Shown here: positions 8,533 through 12,532 of the stretch, in pieces
Layout: the number at the start of each line of letters is the position of its first letter
Position numbering within the stretch: position 1 is the first letter of the stretch
Assembly: GCA_010279815.1 (NCBI GenBank)
Contig: QEOQ01000427.1
Location: 490,829 to 503,360 of the forward strand
DNA length: 12,532 bases
From: Brachionus plicatilis
Lineage: Eukaryota > Rotifera > Eurotatoria > Ploima > Brachionidae
Direction: 5' to 3'
Made by a program: the position numbers and the translations under genes
The notes under the pieces: generated by a model
The model's database searches: none
What the model saw: the letters and a program-made list of their open reading frames with translations, nothing else
What the model was told of the DNA's origin: nothing

Positions 8533-9333
8533 TTATCTATATCCATTTTTGTTTTTACAATCTATGTTTTCTTCACGGCTTTCATCTCCATGTTGTTCTA
8601 CATCTTCTTCCTCTTCATCGTCTTCGTCATCCAACTCATTTTCGTGCTCATTTGAGCTATTTATTTCGGCCATTTTTTGCTGCATCCTCAGGTAATGGCT
8701 GCTTTTTTTTGTTTGTTTGATGAAAAGACATGTATAAAGTAGAAATAAGCGATTAAGAAGTAACATGCAGTTGATTAAATTGATCAGTAGTTGTCTAAAT
8801 TCTTTTCATTTTTCTTGTATGAAAAAGACGGATCGCTTTGTTATCTTTATTCAGATCTACTAAGCCTTCTTCTGTATAATATCCAATAGAAAGTTCAAAA
8901 TTTGGAATAATTTGTGATGAATTAATAATTTATGCATGGTGACTGGTATATAAAACCATTGATATTCTTTTATATAAAGATCATATGTTTGTTCGAAATA
9001 ACTTTTGAACCGAAAAAGATCAAAACGTGAGCAAGAGTTTGCTAAACACAAGTTATAAAGGCGCCTTATTAGTTCTTAATTAAACCCAGTTATTTCAGCG
9101 AATATTCTAGAGTTAAGAAAAGCCCTTCTAGCTGTGTTTCCGTCATTTGTACCTTTATCTTTTTAAATTGTTTGATTAAAATCAGTTACTTGTTGTCACT
9201 GAATTAACTTACCAAAACCAACATCCTTTGGGAAATCAACAAGGAGACCAAGCCTTTTCAAAAATCAAAAATCATTATGAATTGTTATGTTTAATTTTAG
9301 AACTTCTTTACCAACCAGCATTGGGCTTTTTCT
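8533..9333 (-). pseudogene. Decayed gene of the TNDGNTARR / MHKLLIH family (transposon-associated, function unknown)
   Basis: In minus-strand order the conserved blocks are KSPMLVGKEVLKLN (about 9331-9285), LGLLVDFPKDVGFG ending at 9213, a 60-bp intron (9212-9153, GTAAGT donor, AAAG acceptor), TNDGNTARRAFLN, AEITGFN, a YQWFYIPVTMHKLLIH block (about 8970-8922) and, after a frameshift, NKDNKAIRLFHTRK, DQFNQLHVTS and an acidic Asp/Glu-rich tail ending at 8533. I recall this series of motifs from uncharacterised, often multicopy proteins of arthropods, cnidarians and rotifers that look transposon-linked; no biochemical role is known to me. In-frame stops (TAA after GFN, TAG after KRI, TAA after VTS) and the frameshift at the IH block show it is dead. 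Exon 1 upstream of 9333 is unclear. A possible further exon lies near 9360-9500. Confidence 0.62.
9153..9212 (-). other. 60-bp intron in the TNDGNTARR-family pseudogene
   Basis: Donor GGTTTTG|GTAAGTT and acceptor AAAG|GTACAAATGACGG join Gly-Phe-Gly to Thr-Asn-Asp-Gly-Asn-Thr. That reproduces the family motif GFG-TNDGNTARR exactly at the splice. Its survival means the copy was not reverse-transcribed from a spliced mRNA. Confidence 0.65.
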
Positions 9334-9641
9334 GAAAATATGAGTCAGAATTATTCAAAAGTTTAGATTAACCAAAAACTTGGGCATCTAACCATGTCTC
9401 TTCTGTTCAAGAAATCGATTGATTTTTCTATTGTGCTTTTGATACTTATCAGGAACCGGCTCCATGGTTTTTCCAAACGCTTTGTGACACCGGCGGAAAA
9501 TAAAATCGGTAAAAAAGAAAAGATAAGTGTGAAATAGGTTTTCAACAATGGAAATATTTAGAAATTATTAATTAATATTCTAAATTTTTACTTGCTAAAA
9601 AATTTAAAATAAAAACCAGTCAAAAAATATAATTTTTAAAT

Positions 9642-10126
9642 CTAAATAAAATTGAAATTAGGCAATTTATCCTTGAAATGGACCAAATGATTTGCATTCG
9701 GAAAAGGAATAAAAAAAGGATTATTGAAAGGAAAAATAGGAGTAAAATGAACATTATTTAATGATAAATAGATAGGCCAATTATTTTGACGAGGAATATC
9801 TGAAAGAAATGACCATGGGCCAATTTTGTAAACATAAATTGCTCTCATTAAAAACAAACTTATTGCAAACAAATTGATACTTCTTCCAAAAACACTAATA
9901 TTCGATGAATTTTCCACGATTTCTTCAAAATTTGAATCGAAACCAATAGCTCTTGACAATAATTTGAAAAAGTCTTCATACTCACAAAACATAAATACAA
10001 TGCCAATTTTGATATCTTTCTATAAATCTTCGTTTCCGCTAATTGCAGTTGAAATCGAATTATACAACAATTTCCATCTGCCGTTGTATTCAAAGTGACT
10101 ACATTTGACATTTTCCACTTGTACAA
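9642..10126 (-). pseudogene. OTU-like cysteine protease remnant
   Basis: The start of the region reads NTTADGNC (about 10098-10075), the OTU-family box whose Asp and Cys belong to the catalytic centre. After a one-base shift the frame reads SISTAISGNEDL then a TAG, and continues to FMFCEYEDFFKLLSRAIGF from 10001. The last conserved block, WPIYLSLNNVHFTPIF (about 9786-9739), supplies the catalytic-His position of OTU domains (I-x-L ... H-[FY]). OTU enzymes remove ubiquitin from proteins, and OTU domains also occur in proteins of some mobile elements. A frameshift between the Cys and the rest plus an in-frame TAG make this copy inactive. It lies between the FLYWCH remnant and the TNDGNTARR-family remnant on the same strand. 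Confidence 0.68.
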
Positions 10127-10300
10127 AACTGGATAATAATTTTATCAAAAATTTGACCATTGTACCAAGATGTTTTCGAAAATTTACGTTAAAAGAATAA
10201 GTCTAAAACGATGTTCATTAATGTAAGCCTTAATAAAACTAAAGCTTTAATGACAAACAACTTCTGTAAAGGGCCTGTGGTATTAGTCGCTTTTTTTAAA

Positions 10301-10455
10301 TCACATCTTGGGTTTACTAAAAGCTATCTCACTTTTTGTTAAAATAGGATGATTGTGTGTGCCTGTACTGAACTTTACTTCATAATTTTTAGAATAACAT
10401 AAAGCCTTACATTTTAAATTATAATATTTTTTACAACGCCAAGAAGTGGTTCCAT
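10301..10455 (-). pseudogene. FLYWCH-type zinc-finger remnant (C-terminal part)
   Basis: The frame reads NGTTSWRCKKYYNLKCKAL, then EVKFSTGTHNHPILTK, giving the W-x-C ... C-K-A ... H-N-H-P pattern of FLYWCH zinc fingers, a fold shared by some chromatin proteins and by MULE-type transposases. The missing N-terminal part (CKNGFQRQNVIY, minus strand 10787-10749) lies on the far side of a 295-bp foldback element that has landed inside the domain. A TGA ends the frame at 10303-10301. The OTU-like remnant follows about 170 bp downstream on the same strand, so the two may have belonged to one protein or one element. Confidence 0.68.
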
Positions 10456-10748
10456 TGTACATTTTTATATTTTTACTTTTTTACATTTTTGAGAGAAGAA
10501 AAAAAAATCTCAAAATCAAAAAATCTAAAAAATTTTCATTCAAGAAAAGTAATAATAAATTAGCAATTACCTAAAAAGGAGTTTTAGAAATATTTCAATG
10601 TAAAAACCAAGGATAATTTTTTGAAAATCCCTTTTAACTAATTGCGAATTTATTATTACTTTTCTTGAATGAAAATTTTTTTTAGATTTTTTGATTTTGA
10701 GATTTTTTATTCTTCTCTCAAAAATGTAAAAATGTAAAAATGTACAAT
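10454..10748. mobile_element. Foldback MITE-like element
   Basis: Inverted arms of about 115 bp, beginning ATTGTACATTTTT on the left and the complement on the right, surround a loop of about 65 bp. The arms are nearly identical over GAGAGAAGAA... to ...AAGTAATAATAAATT, with small indels near the ends caused by an ACATTTTT sub-repeat. No coding capacity is present. The termini include a palindromic TGTACA, and the flanks show only an ambiguous AT dinucleotide, so the superfamily is not clear. It interrupts the FLYWCH remnant. Confidence 0.8.
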
Positions 10749-10796
10749 AAATAACATTTTGCCTTTGAAATCCATTCTTACAAATAATAAAAAATG
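10749..10796 (-). pseudogene. FLYWCH remnant, N-terminal piece
   Basis: On the minus strand this reads FFIICKNGFQRQNVIY, in register with the NGTTSWRC piece on the other side of the foldback element. Upstream it is cut by the 3' tail of the non-LTR retrotransposon at 10797, so the true start is not in the contiguous sequence here. Confidence 0.5.
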
Positions 10797-10823
10797 TAGT
10801 TTAGTTAGTTTAGTTTAGTTTAA
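10797..10823 (-). repeat. TAAAC-type 3' tail of the non-LTR retrotransposon
   Basis: On the minus strand the sequence is TTAAACTAAACTAAACTAACTAAACTA, a short tandem tail in place of poly(A). Many CR1/L2/Jockey-like LINEs end in such microsatellites. It marks the 3' end of the element and its boundary with the FLYWCH remnant. Confidence 0.65.
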
Positions 10824-11040
10824 TGATTTAAAAGGCTTGAGATTTGCTCTTTTGCCTCCCGGTTAAAAATAAAAATTTAGTTTGTCAATTAGTTTAAATA
10901 ATTAAATAAAATAAAATGTTTCTTTTAAAGAGAAAAAATAGCGTTTAAAAAAAAAAAAGTTAAAAAGAAGAAGTATAGTAATTGTATTCATCTAATGATG
11001 TAAACCATCTCGATTGGTGTTTTTCAATATTGAGTGTGTA

Positions 11041-12414
11041 TCAAATTGTCGAGTAATTCGAGGACGAGTGGATTTGCACTTGTAATATTTTTTTCAAAAA
11101 ATTTTCTCCAAGTTTAAATAATCTATCGTAGACTGGTTCAATTTGACTTCAATGGTGTAAATAACTACTAGAACATTTTGGCTTTTCTTTTTGAATTATT
11201 TGCAGCGCTTTGTACTGAATACCTTGGAATCTTTGAATGTTGTTTTCATTGAAAACTAAAATCGGTACAGCATATTCGAGTGTGGATCTTATGAGGCATT
11301 TGTAAATGTTTAGTTTTTCGTTAATGCCCAAAGACCATTTTTTAAATGACAAACACTTGAGAATGTTTAGCAGTTTTAAACTCTTTTCTCGTATTAGTTC
11401 TATATGAGTTTTGAAATTTAAATGCCGGTCAAACGTTACGCCCAGATATTTTGGTGTATTATTTACTGGAATTTCTTCTCCAAAAATGAATAATTTGAAA
11501 TCACCACTTAATATTTCTTTTGGTGTTTTACCTTTGGAGTAAATTGCGAACGAACATTTTTTAGCTGCTGTTTGGAGTCTCCACTTGTTTAATCAGTTCT
11601 CTGAAGCTTTTAAATATCGTTGTATTTGAACTTTGAGACGGTTAATGTTTTTATCTTTATTGAAGGCGAACAAGTCGTCTGCAAATAAAAGACTTGTTAT
11701 ATTGTGATTCGGATAGCTGTTACATTCGTTTATGTCATTGATGAAAATTAGGAAAAGTATAGGAGACAAGATTGTCCCTTGGGGAACGCCACTGTTAATT
11801 TCAAATTGTCTGGAAACAGAATTTTCGACTTTGACATAAAATTTTCTATTTGATAAGAATTCTTTGATCCATTGACATATTTTTTTAGGACATTTGATTC
11901 TACTGAGCTTGAACAACAACCCGTTATGCCATACTTTGTCAAATGCTTTTTGTATGTCAAAAATAACACCACAAACCTTTTCAACTCCACTTATTGCTTC
12001 CATGGCCTTTTGGCTGAAGTAAACTATGTTATCGATCGTTTGTCTTCGCGGTCTAAAACCCGATTGATTGTCTATTATAATTTTATACTTTTCGAGATAT
12101 GCTAAAAGTCTCTTCTGGACTAGTTTTTCGATTAACTTGATTATTGAATTCGTAATACTTATTGGCCTATATTTTGAAGGGTTATTACGGTCGTTTTTGT
12201 CTTTTTCGATCATGGTAATTTTGGCTAATTTCCAATCACTCAATACGATTTGATTATTCCAAGATAAGTTGATTATTTTTAGAAGTAATTTTTTACCTTT
12301 TTCTGGAAGGTTTATCATGTGCTTGTTTGAGACAAGGTCTGGCCCTGGAGCAGATTTTTTGTTCAGCGCTAACAGTGCTTGGTTTAGTTCGATTGCTGTA
12401 AATTCTTCCTGAGA
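11041..12414 (-). pseudogene. LINE reverse transcriptase, broken by two nonsense codons
   Basis: One frame runs from 12414 to TGA at 11043-11041 with two internal stops. Starting at the ATG at 12318, the RT motifs in order are KYRPISITN (residues 49-57), NQSGFRPRR (84-92), FDIQKAFDKVW (120-130, first catalytic Asp), SGVPQGTILSPILF (176-189) and LLFADDLFAF (210-219, catalytic FADD). The first stop, TGA at 11595-11593, sits where ENWLNKWRL would be expected, a Trp codon change. The frame then continues through PKYLGVTFDRHLNF to a second TGA at 11151-11149 and on through IEPVYDRLFKL. Upstream, APGPDLVSNK fits the start of the RT domain. An in-frame TGA at 12417-12415 with an RT-like frame shifted beyond it suggests a frameshift near 12410. 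The catalytic motifs survive, but the protein cannot be made whole. The clade looks Jockey/CR1-like. Confidence 0.88.
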
Positions 12415-12532
12415 TCATATTTAAATAAATTTCAATTTTCAATTTATCTACAAATTTAGTAAAATAATGAGTTTTATGATAAGTGTTTATTAGCAAGTGT
12501 TGATCAATCAATTTTTTTTTATCAAAAATATC

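Larger units (their letters stand above)
10797..12532 (-). mobile_element. Non-LTR retrotransposon (LINE), 3' part, off the right edge
   Basis: The element comprises the RT coding remnant (11041-12414 and probably beyond), a 3' UTR of about 220 bp with T-runs and a GGGAGGCAAAAGAGC segment (10850-10862), and the TAAAC tail. The endonuclease and any ORF1 would lie to the right, outside the window. It probably inserted into the FLYWCH-bearing element, since it abuts that frame directly. Confidence 0.8.

Noticed and set aside
8533..8766. Stand-alone gene for a 77-residue acidic protein
   Set aside because: The same strand immediately upstream carries the decayed TNDGNTARR-family frame, and the acidic segment is better read as its tail.
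11872..12253. Two overlapping plus-strand frames of 77 and 61 codons
   Set aside because: They are antisense shadows of the LINE reverse transcriptase on the minus strand.

Overview
The window is strongly AT-rich, with GC-richer islands where there is coding sequence. It has the small spliceosomal introns (about 60-75 bp, GT-AG), AATAAA signals, TATA boxes and a nuclear-type tRNA of an animal genome. The compact introns, the non-LTR reverse transcriptases with FADD motifs and the hAT remnants would fit a small invertebrate such as a monogonont rotifer, but no single feature proves the taxon.

Layout. 185-688 is a 9-bp-period minisatellite. 915-986 is a tRNA-Glu(UUC). 1576-4108 holds the only two intact protein genes, a head-to-head pair (gene A on minus, gene B on plus). 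They encode related proteins built from VP/PVP repeats, with Cys-Pro blocks and SASFG-type caps. Both are spliced, and they share a 558-bp intergenic promoter region with a TATA-like box on each side.

4239-8180, starting about 130 bp after the stop codon of gene B, is a mosaic. Two ~1-kb inverted arms, about 99% identical, carry the 5' part of a decayed hAT DNA transposon and 40 bp of flank. Between them lie a reverse-transcriptase fragment, a 403-bp copy of the 3' end of gene A (3 substitutions), AT-rich DNA and a GC-rich patch that resembles an RTE-type retrotransposon end.

8533-10796 carries broken reading frames, all on the minus strand. In transcriptional order they are a FLYWCH-type zinc finger, an OTU-like cysteine protease, and a gene of the family with TNDGNTARR and MHKLLIH motifs (with a recognisable 60-bp intron). 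They look like remains of one or more mobile elements. A ~295-bp foldback MITE-like element splits the FLYWCH region. A non-LTR retrotransposon runs from its TTTAG-repeat 3' tail at 10797 off the right edge of the window, and its RT frame is broken by two nonsense codons and probably a frameshift.

Functionally the window is a small structural-protein gene pair next to a transposon graveyard that has copied part of one of those genes. The most unusual parts are the mirror-capped VPVP protein pair and the mosaic with inverted hAT arms and a captured gene fragment.
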